From positions 14,827-78,826 of the forward strand of contig CAXTVX010000009.1 of the NCBI GenBank assembly GCA_964247755.1: a stretch of 64,000 nucleotides of DNA, read 5' to 3'. The DNA is from Lichenicola sp964247755 (lineage in GTDB: Bacteria; Pseudomonadota; Alphaproteobacteria; Acetobacterales; Acetobacteraceae). Positions within the stretch are counted from its first letter, which is position 1; every line of letters starts with the position of its first letter. Under the pieces are notes generated by a model. The model was not told the origin of the DNA. It was given only the letters and a program-made list of their open reading frames with translations, and made no database searches. The translations under genes and the position numbers were made by a program. Below, in pieces: positions 9,174 through 18,172 of this stretch.

Positions 9174-10493
9174 ATGCGACACGTGGCCCTGATCGGAGTG
9201 CTGATGTCCGGCCTCATCCTCCCCGACGCGTTCGCGGCGTGCCCGCCGGGCAACGCGTCGGTCCCGCCCGGCGCCAACACGACAAACCCGGCGGCACCCT
9301 TCTTTGTCGACACCGCCGGCCTCGACCTGCATACCACGCCGCCGACCCGCGATCCGGCCAACCCGGCCTATCCTCCGGCCATCGCGCTGGCCGACGGCGC
9401 GCTGCCGCCGCCCGACCGGAACGGCAACTTCATCATCGGCCCGACGCATTCCCCTGCTCCCGAAACCATGCTCCGGCCCGACCTGCCGCATGGGGCGGTG
9501 CACTCGTTCACTATGTCGTCGACCGACAGCGTGATCTACCGGCCCGGGGTGATCCGTGACGACCTGCCGCAGGGCTGCCGCAACGCCGCGATCAACACCG
9601 CGGCGACGGCGCCCGGCGACCCGTCCAACCTGCTGGTCGCGGCCAGCCATGCCGGCAGCTGGACCCGCCAGGTCGACGTGTATGTGCCGGCGCAGTACCG
9701 TCCGGGCAGCGACGCGCCCTTCATCGTGTTCGGCGATGGCGGCCCGACCGGCTTCTTCAAGGAGCACATGCTGTTCACCATCCTGGACAACATGATCGGC
9801 ACCGGTCGCCTGCCGCCGATGGTGGCGATCGGCATCGGCGCCGGCGGCCAGGACGCGCAGGGCAGCGAGCGTGGCCGCGAGTACGACACCGTGTCCGGCA
9901 CCTACGCCGAATGGGTCGAGCGCGAGGTGCTGCCGCTGGTCGAGCGCAGCGCCGGGGTGCGGCTGACGCGCGATCCCGACGGCCGCGCGACCATGGGGTT
10001 CAGCTCCAGTGGATCCGCCGCCTTCGTCATGGCATGGTTTCATCCGGAGCTGTACCACCGGGTGCTGGCCTATTCGCCGACGATGGTGAACCAGCAATGG
10101 CCGCACGACCCGGCGCTGCCGGGCGGGGCATGGGAGTTCCACGACCCGTGGCCGGGGCCGCACCGGCCGGAACTCATGGTGTCAGGAAGTGGTGTCGCGC
10201 CCTCGACCGAGCCCACCGGGTCGCCGCTGATCCCGAACAGCCCGGCCAAGCCGATCCGGTTCTGGTTCGAGACCGGCGACCGCGACCTGTTCTACTACGT
10301 ACGCAACATGGCGGACGGCATGCACGACTGGACGCTGGCCGACGAGCGCATGGCGGCGGTGCTGGCGGCCAAGAACTACCAGTACCAGTTCGTATTCTCC
10401 CGCAACGCCGGCCACGTCGACCCGGCGACGGAGGCGCAGACCCTGCCCGCGGCGCTGGCGTGGCTGTGGAAGGGCTACAAGCTCACGCCCTGA
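9174..10493 (+). CDS. Secreted esterase-like alpha/beta hydrolase (enterochelin-esterase type)
   Basis: 439 residues with a signal peptide (cleavage near AFA-ACPP, residue 22). The catalytic region shows VDVYVPAQYRPG, FGDGGP, nucleophile motif GFSSSGSAAFVMAW, an acid region FWFETGDRDLFYY and the His in RNAGHVDPAT, the layout of the esterase D/enterochelin-esterase family. Expected periplasmic or extracellular; substrate not predictable. AGGAGA at about 9161-9166 sets the start at ATG 9174. It follows the SDR by 26 bp in the same direction and is convergent with nagA. Confidence 0.8.
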   Translation: MRHVALIGVLMSGLILPDAFAACPPGNASVPPGANTTNPAAPFFVDTAGLDLHTTPPTRDPANPAYPPAIALADGALPPPDRNGNFIIGPTHSPAPETMLRPDLPHGAVHSFTMSSTDSVIYRPGVIRDDLPQGCRNAAINTAATAPGDPSNLLVAASHAGSWTRQVDVYVPAQYRPGSDAPFIVFGDGGPTGFFKEHMLFTILDNMIGTGRLPPMVAIGIGAGGQDAQGSERGREYDTVSGTYAEWVEREVLPLVERSAGVRLTRDPDGRATMGFSSSGSAAFVMAWFHPELYHRVLAYSPTMVNQQWPHDPALPGGAWEFHDPWPGPHRPELMVSGSGVAPSTEPTGSPLIPNSPAKPIRFWFETGDRDLFYYVRNMADGMHDWTLADERMAAVLAAKNYQYQFVFSRNAGHVDPATEAQTLPAALAWLWKGYKLTP

Positions 10494-10502
10494 AGGTGGC
10501 CG

Positions 10503-11609
10503 TTACGCCACCTGCCGGCCGCCAACCCAGACCTCGACTGGTCGCATGGCCGGGTCCAGCACCACGAAGTCGGCGCGCAGGCCGGGCTCGAGACGGCCGC
10601 GGTCGGACAGGCCGAGATAGGCGCACGCGTTGCTTGCCGTCAGCCGCGCCGCCTGCGGCAGGGTGGTGCCGGCGTCGAACGCATGGCGCAGTGCCGCGTC
10701 CATGGTCAGCACGCTGCCGGCCAGCGTCCCGTCCGGGAGGCGGGCGACGCCGTCCCTGACAGCGATTGCCTGACCGCCCAGCGTGCTCGGCCCGTCGCCG
10801 AGGCCGGTGGCGCGGATCGCATCGGTGATCAGCAGCAGGCGGTCGCCGAGCGCGTCCCGGGCCAGCGCGAACGAGGCGGGATGCACGTGGTGGGTATCGA
10901 GGATCAGCTCGGCATGGGCGGCGCGATCGAGCAGGATCGCACCCACCATCCCCGGTGCCCGCCCGGCGATGCCGTCCATCGCGTTGAACAGGTGGGTGGC
11001 GCCGGCCACGCCGCCAGCGGCCGCGATCCGTGCCAGGGCTCGTGCCGCGGCCTCGAAGCCGGCACCGGTGTGGCCGAGGCTGATCCTCACGCCGGCGCGC
11101 GCGAAGGCGTCGATCGCGTCGTCGGCGCCGTCGATCTCGGGCGCCAGCGTCGCCACGCGCACCACGTCCAGCGCCAGCGCCTCGCGCAGCAGCGCCGGGG
11201 TAGGCGCGATCGCGAAGGGCGGCTGCGCGCCGAGGCGACGGGGGCTGAGGAACGGGCCTTCCAGATGCGCGCCCGGAACCTGCGGCCCTCCCCGCAGCCC
11301 CGCCCGACGCACCTCCGCCACCGCGCGCAGCATGTCCATCACCTCGGGCCAGGGCCGGGTGATGGTGGTGGGCAGCAGGGTGGTGGTGCCGCGGGCGAGG
11401 TGGAACCGGGCAAGGGTCTCGATCCCGCCCGGCCCGTCGATCACGTCGCCGCCGCCGCCGCCATGCACGTGCACGTCGACGAAGCCCGGCAGCACGTAGC
11501 GGTCCGGCACCGCGGCGGACGGGACGATCTCCCCGATGGTGTCGCCGAACCCGATCGTGCCCGGCACCACGCTGCCCGGCAGCACCAGATGGCCGGCGAG
11601 GCGGGTCAC
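10503..11609 (-). CDS. nagA: N-acetylglucosamine-6-phosphate deacetylase
   Basis: Removes acetate from GlcNAc-6-P in amino-sugar and peptidoglycan recycling; cytoplasmic amidohydrolase. 368 residues, usual length. Visible: metal-binding HVHGGGGGD after the first strand, EGPFLSP, the metal-ligand segments SLGHTGAG and THLFNAM, substrate-loop LDTHHVHP, and catalytic Asp in LITDAIRATG. GTG start at 11609 with GGAGG about 6 nt upstream on the minus strand. No nagB or PTS gene is adjacent, so it may serve cell-wall recycling together with the AmpG-like permease at 35793. Confidence 0.93.
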   Translation of the reverse strand: MTRLAGHLVLPGSVVPGTIGFGDTIGEIVPSAAVPDRYVLPGFVDVHVHGGGGGDVIDGPGGIETLARFHLARGTTTLLPTTITRPWPEVMDMLRAVAEVRRAGLRGGPQVPGAHLEGPFLSPRRLGAQPPFAIAPTPALLREALALDVVRVATLAPEIDGADDAIDAFARAGVRISLGHTGAGFEAAARALARIAAAGGVAGATHLFNAMDGIAGRAPGMVGAILLDRAAHAELILDTHHVHPASFALARDALGDRLLLITDAIRATGLGDGPSTLGGQAIAVRDGVARLPDGTLAGSVLTMDAALRHAFDAGTTLPQAARLTASNACAYLGLSDRGRLEPGLRADFVVLDPAMRPVEVWVGGRQVA

Positions 11610-11755
11610 GCGGCCTCCGTCCGGGCGTGAGGTGCGCTAGGCAACGGCGGCGCTCCGCGGCTAATAGGCATGATCATGTTCACGTCGCTCTCCGGGCGGC
11701 ATGAGCCGCGCCCGATGACGCCGGAGGACGCGACGCAGGCTGGCGGGAACCGTGC

Positions 11756-13306
11756 ATGGAGATCAGGCCACTTCTCGGGTTGCTCGGCGTGGTCATCGCC
11801 GCCCTGACCGCCGAGTTCAACGACGGCGTGTCGGGTGCCGCCCTGCCGGACATACGCGGCGGCCTCGGGATCGACCTCGACCAGGGCACCTGGCTGACCA
11901 GCCTCTACGCCACCGGCCAGGTCATCGGCATGTCGCTGTCGCCCTGGTGGGCGGTGACCCTGACCGTCCGCCGCTGGGTGCTGTTCGCGATCGGCCTGTG
12001 CTGCGTCGCGACGATCTTCATCCCGTTCACCACCAACCTGTCCCTGCTCTACATGCAGCGTTTCCTGCAGGGCTTCTCCGGCGGCCTCATCATCCCCTGC
12101 CTGCTGATCGTGGGCCTGCGCGTGCTGGCGCCGCCGATCCGACTGTACGGCCTGGCGCTGTATGCCCTGACCGCCACGTTCGGGCCGAACATGTCCACCA
12201 CCCTGGCAGCACTCTGGACCGACGTCGTCGCCTGGCAGTTCGTGTTCTTCGAGACCCTGCCGCTGTGCGCCGTGGCCGCGGTGCTGGTCTGGTACGGCGT
12301 CGACCAGGACCCGCCAAAATACGAGCGGCTGCCGTTGTTCGACTGGTCGGGCGCGCTGCTGGGCGCGGTCGGCTTCAGCGCGCTGATCACCATGCTGGAA
12401 CAGGGCGACCGCTACGACTGGTTCAATTCCAAGACCATCTGCGTGCTGGCGCTGGTCAGCGTCGTGGTGCTGCCGCTGTTCGTGGCCAACGAGTTCCTGG
12501 TCGCCTCGCCGTTGTTCGGGTTCGCGCTGCTCAAGCGCCGCAACCTCGCCTACGGGCTGATCACCCTGTTCACCTTTCTGCTGGTCGGCCAGTCCGCCTC
12601 GACCATTCCCGTCGCCTTTCTCACCGACGTCCAGGGGTTCCGCCCGATCCAGGCCTATGCTGTCACGCTGGTGATCGCGGCGTCGCAGCTGGTGCTGCTG
12701 CCGCTGGTCGCCGTGCTGCTGAACTTCCGCCACGTCGATTCGCGCCTGGTCAGCTTCGCCGGCATGGCCTGCGTGCTGACCGCGTGCGTCGGCAACGTGT
12801 TCCTGACCAGCGTGGTGCAGGGCGGCGGGTTCCTGGTCTGGCAGGGCCTCCAGGCGGTGGGCGAGCCGATGATCGTGCTGCCGCTGCTGATGATGTCGAC
12901 CAATGAGATCAGGAAGCCGGAGGAAGGGCCGCTGGGCTCGGCGCTGATCAACACCTGCCGCGGCCTGGCCGAGCCGGTCGGGACTTGGCTGCTGGCTCTG
13001 ATCATGCGCTGGCGTGGCGCCTTGCACTATAACCGGATCGTCGACCAGTCCGCCCAGGGCGGGTTCCGCGTGGTCGCCGGACCCGCGCTGATCCCCGGCA
13101 ACCCGCCGCCGCTGCTGGCCAACGGCCAGCCACGGGTCCCCGGAGCCCTGGACGCATTCATGGCCGACGTGCAGATCCAGTCCACGGTGCTGACGCTGAG
13201 CGACACCTTCGTGGTGTTCGGCGCCCTCGTCGTGTTCCTGATGATCGTTCTGGCCGTGCTGCCGGAGCGCACCTATCCGCCGCGCATCGCGCTGGCCAAA
13301 AAGTAG
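11756..13306 (+). CDS. DHA2-family (EmrB/QacA-like) MFS drug exporter
   Basis: 516 residues with about 14 hydrophobic segments. N-terminal helix with FNDGVSGAALPDI and then DQGTWLTSLYATGQVIGMSL corresponds to the DHA2/EmrB pattern. First gene of a three-gene set (MFS, HlyD adaptor, NodT outer-membrane factor; gaps 9 and 2 bp), which together would form a tripartite pump spanning both membranes. ATG 11756; the 146 bp upstream separate it from divergent nagA and would hold both promoters. No regulator is adjacent, so inducer and substrate cannot be guessed. Confidence 0.9.
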   Translation: MEIRPLLGLLGVVIAALTAEFNDGVSGAALPDIRGGLGIDLDQGTWLTSLYATGQVIGMSLSPWWAVTLTVRRWVLFAIGLCCVATIFIPFTTNLSLLYMQRFLQGFSGGLIIPCLLIVGLRVLAPPIRLYGLALYALTATFGPNMSTTLAALWTDVVAWQFVFFETLPLCAVAAVLVWYGVDQDPPKYERLPLFDWSGALLGAVGFSALITMLEQGDRYDWFNSKTICVLALVSVVVLPLFVANEFLVASPLFGFALLKRRNLAYGLITLFTFLLVGQSASTIPVAFLTDVQGFRPIQAYAVTLVIAASQLVLLPLVAVLLNFRHVDSRLVSFAGMACVLTACVGNVFLTSVVQGGGFLVWQGLQAVGEPMIVLPLLMMSTNEIRKPEEGPLGSALINTCRGLAEPVGTWLLALIMRWRGALHYNRIVDQSAQGGFRVVAGPALIPGNPPPLLANGQPRVPGALDAFMADVQIQSTVLTLSDTFVVFGALVVFLMIVLAVLPERTYPPRIALAKK

Positions 13307-13315
13307 GAGCGGGCG

Positions 13316-14491
13316 GTGGCCGACGAGAAGGACGACAAGCAGGAACAGGATGCCAAGAAGGGCGAGGAGAAGGACAAGAAACAGGACAAGCCCGATGACG
13401 ACAAGGGCACGGACAAAAAGCGCCGCCCGCTCTGGCCGTGGCTGCTGGTCGGCGTGCTCGTCGTCGGCTTCGTTGCGGGCGTGCTGGTGATCATCTACGC
13501 GCCCTCGGACGCGGTCTGGACCGACGACGCCTACGTCACCGCGCACTACGCCACCATCGCCCCGCGCATCTCCGGCCAGGTCGCGAGCGTGGACGTGGAG
13601 GACAACCAGACGGTGCGGGCAGGACAGGTGCTGACCACGTTGGACGACCGCGACTTCCGCACCACGCTTGCCACCGACGAGGCGATGCTGGCGCGCGACC
13701 AGGCGCAGGCCGACGACATCAAGGCGCAGATCGACCGGCTGCCGTCGCAGGTCGCGCAGTCGCAGGCGAACGTCCTGTCCTCCTCGGCGCAGCTCCTGTT
13801 CGCGCAGCAGAACGACGCCCGCTACCGCAACTTGTCCACCACCGGCGCCGGCTCGTTCCAGGAACGCCAGCAGGCCGACATGTCGCTGCGCCAGGCACAG
13901 GCCTCGGTCGACGGCGCGCAGGCCCAGGTCAGCTCGACCCGTCGCCAGCTGCCGATCCTGCAGGCGCGCTACCAGGCGGCACTCGGCACCATCCGCTCGG
14001 ACCGGGCGCAGGTGGAGCAGGCGCGGCTGAACCTGTCCTACACCCGGATCCTGGCGCCGCTGGACGGCAACGTGGCGGAGCGGGAGGTCCAGGTCGGCAA
14101 CTTCGTGGCGCCTGGTGCGGCGCTGATGGCGCTGGTGCCGCTGGACCGGGTGTTCATCGTCGCCAACTACCGCGAGGTGTCGCTCGCCCACGTGCTGCCC
14201 GGCCAGCACGCCCGCATCCACGTCGACGCCTACAACCTCGACCTCGACGGCGTGGTCGACAGCGTGCCGCCGGGTGCCGGGACCGCGTTCGCGCCGATCC
14301 AGCCCAACAACGCCACCGGCAACTTCACCAAGATCGTGCAGCGGCTGCCGGTCAAGATCGTGGTCTCGCCAGGGCAGAACGAGTCGAAGCTGCTGCGGAT
14401 CGGCTTCTCGGTGGAGATCACCATCCATACCGGGCAGGTCGACGTGAAGGGCGAGCAGAACGCGACGCCGCAGCGCCTGACAGCGCGCTGA
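13316..14491 (+). CDS. HlyD/EmrA-type membrane fusion protein
   Basis: 391 residues. A highly charged cytoplasmic Lys/Asp/Glu-rich N terminus of about 38 residues precedes a single membrane helix (WLLVGVLVVGFVAGVLVII), then the adaptor core: WTDDAYVTAHYATIAPRISG, a long coiled-coil region rich in Gln/Ala (about 130-240), and the closing lipoyl half NLSYTRILAPLDGNVAE. This is the EmrA architecture that pairs with DHA2 exporters. GTG start at 13316 with GGAGCGGGCG upstream. The charged tail is longer than usual for EmrA. Confidence 0.9.
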   Translation: MADEKDDKQEQDAKKGEEKDKKQDKPDDDKGTDKKRRPLWPWLLVGVLVVGFVAGVLVIIYAPSDAVWTDDAYVTAHYATIAPRISGQVASVDVEDNQTVRAGQVLTTLDDRDFRTTLATDEAMLARDQAQADDIKAQIDRLPSQVAQSQANVLSSSAQLLFAQQNDARYRNLSTTGAGSFQERQQADMSLRQAQASVDGAQAQVSSTRRQLPILQARYQAALGTIRSDRAQVEQARLNLSYTRILAPLDGNVAEREVQVGNFVAPGAALMALVPLDRVFIVANYREVSLAHVLPGQHARIHVDAYNLDLDGVVDSVPPGAGTAFAPIQPNNATGNFTKIVQRLPVKIVVSPGQNESKLLRIGFSVEITIHTGQVDVKGEQNATPQRLTAR

Positions 14492-14493
14492 CC

Positions 14494-15936
14494 ATGGGAA
14501 CGCCACCGACGATCCTGGCCGCCGCAGCACTGGCGGTTCTCGCCGGATGCACCGTCGGGCCGAACTACCACCGGCCGGCGGGCTATTCCCCGAAGCGGTG
14601 GTGGCGACCGGCCCCGAACGGGGTGGCCAGCGTGCCCACCTTCGGCGGCGCGGTTGACGCGTCGTGGTGGACCCGGTTCGGGGATCCGGAGCTGTCCTCG
14701 CTGGTGGAGCGGCTGGCGCGGCAGAACCTCGACCTGCAGGCGGCCGCGGAACGGGTCGAGCAGGGTCGGGCGCAGCGGCGGATCGCCGCCTCGCGGGGCC
14801 TGCCGAACCTGGACGCGAACAGCCTGTACAACCGGGTGCGCACGGCGCCGCCGTTGCTGACAGCGCTCGTGGTCCCGGCACCCGGCGCACCGACGCAGTT
14901 CGATTTCTACGAGAACGACCTGTCCTCGTCGTGGGAGGTGGACCTGTTCGGCCGGGTGCGGCGCGAGGTCGAGGCGCAGCGGGCCAACACGGAGGCCGCG
15001 ATCGAGGCGCGCCACGCCATCGCCCTGTCGGCGATCGCCGACCTGGCGCAGGACTACATGGAGCTGCGCGGCACGCAGGCGACCGAGGCGATCACCGAGG
15101 CGAGCCTCGCGGACGCGGACCGCGACGTCCTGCTGGTGCGCGACCAGTTCGCCCAGGGTGCCAGCACAACGCTCGACATCGCCAACGCCCGGTCGCAGCG
15201 GGCGACGATCGCCGCGAACCTGCCGACGCTGCGGGCGTCGGAGGCGAACCTGGTCAATGCCATGGGCTACCTGCTGGGCGAGCCGCCCGGCGCGCTGCAA
15301 AGCGAGCTCGGGCCGGCAAGGCAGCCGCTGGTGCCGCCGGAGGTGCCGATCGGGCTGCCGGGGGAGCTGGTGCGCCAACGGCCTGACGTGCGCGAGGCGG
15401 AAGCGCGGCTGCATGCGGCGACCGCGGAAACCGGCGTCGCGGTCGCCGACTTCTACCCGGACGTCCGGCTGACCGGGCAGATCGGCACCCAGGCGCTGCA
15501 GTTCCCGCAGGTGTTCAACCTCATCTCCGGCTACTACATGGTCGGGCCCACGGTGGACGTGCCGATCTTCGAGGGCGGCCGGCTGCGCGCGACGCTGCAT
15601 CTGCGCCGCTCGCAGCAGCGGGAGGCCGCGATCACCTATCGCAGCACGGTGCTGCAGGCCTGGCAGGACGTTGACAACGCGCTCACCGCCTATGTGGAAG
15701 AACAGCACCGGCGCGACAGCGTCGCGGAGGCGGTGACGCAAAGCGGGCTGGCCCTGGAGGCGTCGCGGCAGCGCTACCAGCAGGGTGCGGTCGACTTCCT
15801 CAACGTGCTGGCGGCGCAGAACGCGGTGCTGCAGAACCAGAGCACGCTGGCCAACAGCAACACGCAGATCGAGACCGACCTGGTGGCGCTCTACCGCGCG
15901 CTCGGCGGCGGCTGGGAGATCGCGGACCGGAGCTGA
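14494..15936 (+). CDS. NodT-family outer-membrane efflux lipoprotein
   Basis: 480 residues. Lipobox LAVLAGC (Cys about residue 21) follows a signal sequence, then the NodT signature VGPNYHRP. Two repeated TolC-type halves: DLFGRVRREVEAQRAN in the first and EGGRLRATLHLRRSQQREA in the second; LVRQRPDVREAEARL is the family mid-motif. Outer-membrane channel of the pump encoded just upstream (start 2 bp after the HlyD stop). ATG 14494. Confidence 0.92.
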   Translation: MGTPPTILAAAALAVLAGCTVGPNYHRPAGYSPKRWWRPAPNGVASVPTFGGAVDASWWTRFGDPELSSLVERLARQNLDLQAAAERVEQGRAQRRIAASRGLPNLDANSLYNRVRTAPPLLTALVVPAPGAPTQFDFYENDLSSSWEVDLFGRVRREVEAQRANTEAAIEARHAIALSAIADLAQDYMELRGTQATEAITEASLADADRDVLLVRDQFAQGASTTLDIANARSQRATIAANLPTLRASEANLVNAMGYLLGEPPGALQSELGPARQPLVPPEVPIGLPGELVRQRPDVREAEARLHAATAETGVAVADFYPDVRLTGQIGTQALQFPQVFNLISGYYMVGPTVDVPIFEGGRLRATLHLRRSQQREAAITYRSTVLQAWQDVDNALTAYVEEQHRRDSVAEAVTQSGLALEASRQRYQQGAVDFLNVLAAQNAVLQNQSTLANSNTQIETDLVALYRALGGGWEIADRS

Positions 15937-16161
15937 GGGTCCGCGTCGGGCCGGAGGAGGCGGATCCCGCGGTGACATTCCCGTGCGCCGGCACCGCCCA
16001 AGTCTCCAGTTCTTGCTTGAACTCTTGCCAACCGGCACCCGATCGCCGACCTTGCGACCGCACCGGGCCGACCGCCGCTGGCCGGCCTGGTGACAACGAA
16101 CGGCGCGGGGCGGCTTGCAAGCCGCCCACGCAAAAAGCCGGTCCGCCTGGGGAAACGCATC

Positions 16162-18012
16162 ATGCAGTTCTGTCGACTTTTCGAGACCGTTGCCGGTCGG
16201 GCCCTGTACGGCCTGGCGCTGGGGCTGGCCCTCCTGGCATCCGCAGGCGGGGCCGCCCGGGCCGCGGCCCTGCCGAACCTGGGGCCGAACGTCGTCGTCT
16301 TCACGCCCGCCATGCCGGTGAGCCAGATCCTGGCCACGGTGAACGCGCTGGCCACCCAGCAGGTGTCCAACCAGTTCGGCACGCAGCGCTACGCCCTGCT
16401 GTTCGAGCCGGGCACGTACGGCTCCGCCGCCACGCCGCTGAACTTCCAGGTCGGCTTCTACACCACCGTCGCCGGACTCGGGCAGTCGCCGGGCGACGTG
16501 GTCATCAACGGCTCGATCAACGTCTACAACCAGTGCAGCGGGGGCAGCTGCAACGCGCTCGACAACTTCTGGCGCTCGCTGTCCAACCTGACCATCAACG
16601 TGTCCAACGCCGCGTCCGGCTGCTACGCGGGCGAGTTCTGGGCCGTCTCGCAGGCAGCCCCCCTGCGGCGCGTGCAGGTCAACGGCAACGCGACCCTGAT
16701 GGACTACTGCACGGCCCCGTCCGACGCGAGCGGCGGCTTCATCGCGGATTCGCGGTTCAGCGGCGGCAGCGTCACCAGCGGCTCGCAGCAGCAGTGGATG
16801 ACCCGCAACAGCGTCCTCGACGGCTGGTCCAACGGGGTGTGGAACCAGGTGTTCTCCGGCGTCACCGGCGCGCCCGCCCCCTGCTTCCCGGCGCAGACCT
16901 CGTGCGGCGGCCCCTACACCACGCTGCCCACCAGCCCGGTCACCCGCGAGGCGCCCTACCTGTACACCGACGCCAGCGGCAACGCCCAGGTGTTCGTGCC
17001 GGCCGTGCAGCGCAACAGTTCCGGCATCAGCTGGGGCAGCGGCGCGCCCGCCGGCCGCTCGATCCCCCTCAGCCAGTTCTTCGTCGCCACGCCGGCGAAC
17101 AACGCGGCGCAGATCAGCCTCGCCCTGGCCGAAGGCAAGAACCTCCTGCTGACGCCCGGGATCTACCACCTCCAGGAGACCATCCTCGTGTCCCGGCCCG
17201 ACACGGTGGTGCTGGGACTCGGCATGGCGACGCTGATCCCGCAGAACGGCCTGCCCGCCCTGGCCTCGCTCGACGGCCGCGGCGTGCTGATCGAGGGCGT
17301 GATCGTCGATGCCGGGCCGACGCGCTCGCCCGTGCTGCTCCAGCTCGGCACCGCGCTCGCCAACATCGTGGACCCGTTCCTCGGCAGCAACACGGCAGAC
17401 GACCCGTCCGCGCTGTTCGACGTGTTCTTCCGCATCGGCGGCGCGGAAGCCGGCAGCGCCGGAACCGCCCTGGTGGTGGATGCCGACAACGCGCTGATCG
17501 ACAACGTGTGGGCCTGGCGCGCCGACCACGGCACCGGCGTCGGCTGGACCCTCAACACCGCCGACACCGGCCTGGCCGTGAACGGCAACAACGTCACCGC
17601 CTACGGCCTGGCGGTGGAGCACTTCCAGAAGTACGAGGTGACCTGGAACGGCCAGAACGGCACCGACATCTTCTTCCAGAACGAGATGCCGTACGACCCG
17701 CCGAGCCAGGCCGCCTGGAGCGAGGCGCCCGGCGTGGATGGCTGGGCGGCGTTCAAGGTGGCAGACGGGGTGCGCTCCTTCCACGGCTACGGCATGGGCA
17801 GCTACAGCAACTTCGACCTGGGCGTGAACATCCTCGCCGCCAACGCCTTCGAGGTGCCGTCCGGCCTGCCGGCGGGGAGCCTGAACGACCTGCTGACGGT
17901 GTTCCTGAACCCGGCCTCGTCGGGCGGCATCCTGAACGTCGTCGACAACACTGGCGGCTCCTCGACCGGCGCCAACCCGGACGTGCCAGTCACCGTCACA
18001 AGCTTTCCGTGA
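16162..18012 (+). CDS. Secreted right-handed beta-helix protein (GH55/pectate-lyase-3-like fold)
   Basis: 616 residues with a signal peptide ending near ARAAA. The body has short repeating strands typical of parallel beta-helix proteins, with two halves: residues 30-250 (LLFEPGTYG ... VGFYTTVAGLG) and residues 320-600 (LLTPGIYHLQETILVSRPD, VVLGLGMATLIP, RGVLIEGVIVDAG). The motif pattern of a generated path, 'LLTPGIYHL' and 'GLGMATL', is found in proteins often labelled coagulation-factor-5/8 or adenylyl-cyclase-like in databases, labels that are not informative. A carbohydrate-binding or hydrolytic role is inference; I see no catalytic pair with certainty. ATG 16162 gives the signal peptide; the open frame extends to 16090. 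The 225 bp upstream contain no gene. Confidence 0.72.
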   Translation: MQFCRLFETVAGRALYGLALGLALLASAGGAARAAALPNLGPNVVVFTPAMPVSQILATVNALATQQVSNQFGTQRYALLFEPGTYGSAATPLNFQVGFYTTVAGLGQSPGDVVINGSINVYNQCSGGSCNALDNFWRSLSNLTINVSNAASGCYAGEFWAVSQAAPLRRVQVNGNATLMDYCTAPSDASGGFIADSRFSGGSVTSGSQQQWMTRNSVLDGWSNGVWNQVFSGVTGAPAPCFPAQTSCGGPYTTLPTSPVTREAPYLYTDASGNAQVFVPAVQRNSSGISWGSGAPAGRSIPLSQFFVATPANNAAQISLALAEGKNLLLTPGIYHLQETILVSRPDTVVLGLGMATLIPQNGLPALASLDGRGVLIEGVIVDAGPTRSPVLLQLGTALANIVDPFLGSNTADDPSALFDVFFRIGGAEAGSAGTALVVDADNALIDNVWAWRADHGTGVGWTLNTADTGLAVNGNNVTAYGLAVEHFQKYEVTWNGQNGTDIFFQNEMPYDPPSQAAWSEAPGVDGWAAFKVADGVRSFHGYGMGSYSNFDLGVNILAANAFEVPSGLPAGSLNDLLTVFLNPASSGGILNVVDNTGGSSTGANPDVPVTVTSFP

Positions 18013-18082
18013 CCATCCGCTTCCCGTGACCGGCAGCGCCGTCACGCGACCTGGTCGGTGAAGATGATCCAGAGCATCACCG

Positions 18083-18104
18083 GATCAGGTGTGGTCACCT
18101 GATC
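18083..18104 (+). terminator. Stem-loop downstream of the beta-helix gene
   Basis: GATCAGGTG-TGGT-CACCTGATC, a perfect 9-bp stem with a 4-base loop, 71 bp after the stop at 18012 and followed by a short CTCTTT. It lies between convergent genes, so it can end the plus-strand transcript. Weak U-tract. Confidence 0.5.
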
Positions 18105-18134
18105 GGCAAGAATGCTCTTTGAAACGCAGAGCCA

Positions 18135-18172
18135 GACCGCGACCGGTGAACGAACGTGAACCGGTTGCGGTC
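18135..18172 (-). terminator. Stem-loop at the end of the toxin-immunity operon
   Basis: GACCGCGACCGGT (18135-18147) pairs with ACCGGTTGCGGTC (18160-18172), 12 of 13 positions, 12-base loop. It begins in the stop codon of the ADP-ribosylglycohydrolase gene on the minus strand. Together with 18083-18104 it seals the convergent junction. Confidence 0.5.

Noticed and set aside
11606..14890. 1094-residue open frame on the minus strand
   Set aside because: Antisense to the clear MFS, HlyD and NodT genes; composition is His/Arg/Gln/Asp-rich as expected of a shadow in GC-rich coding DNA.
14230..18045. 1271-residue open frame on the minus strand
   Set aside because: Antisense shadow of NodT and beta-helix genes, no domain pattern.
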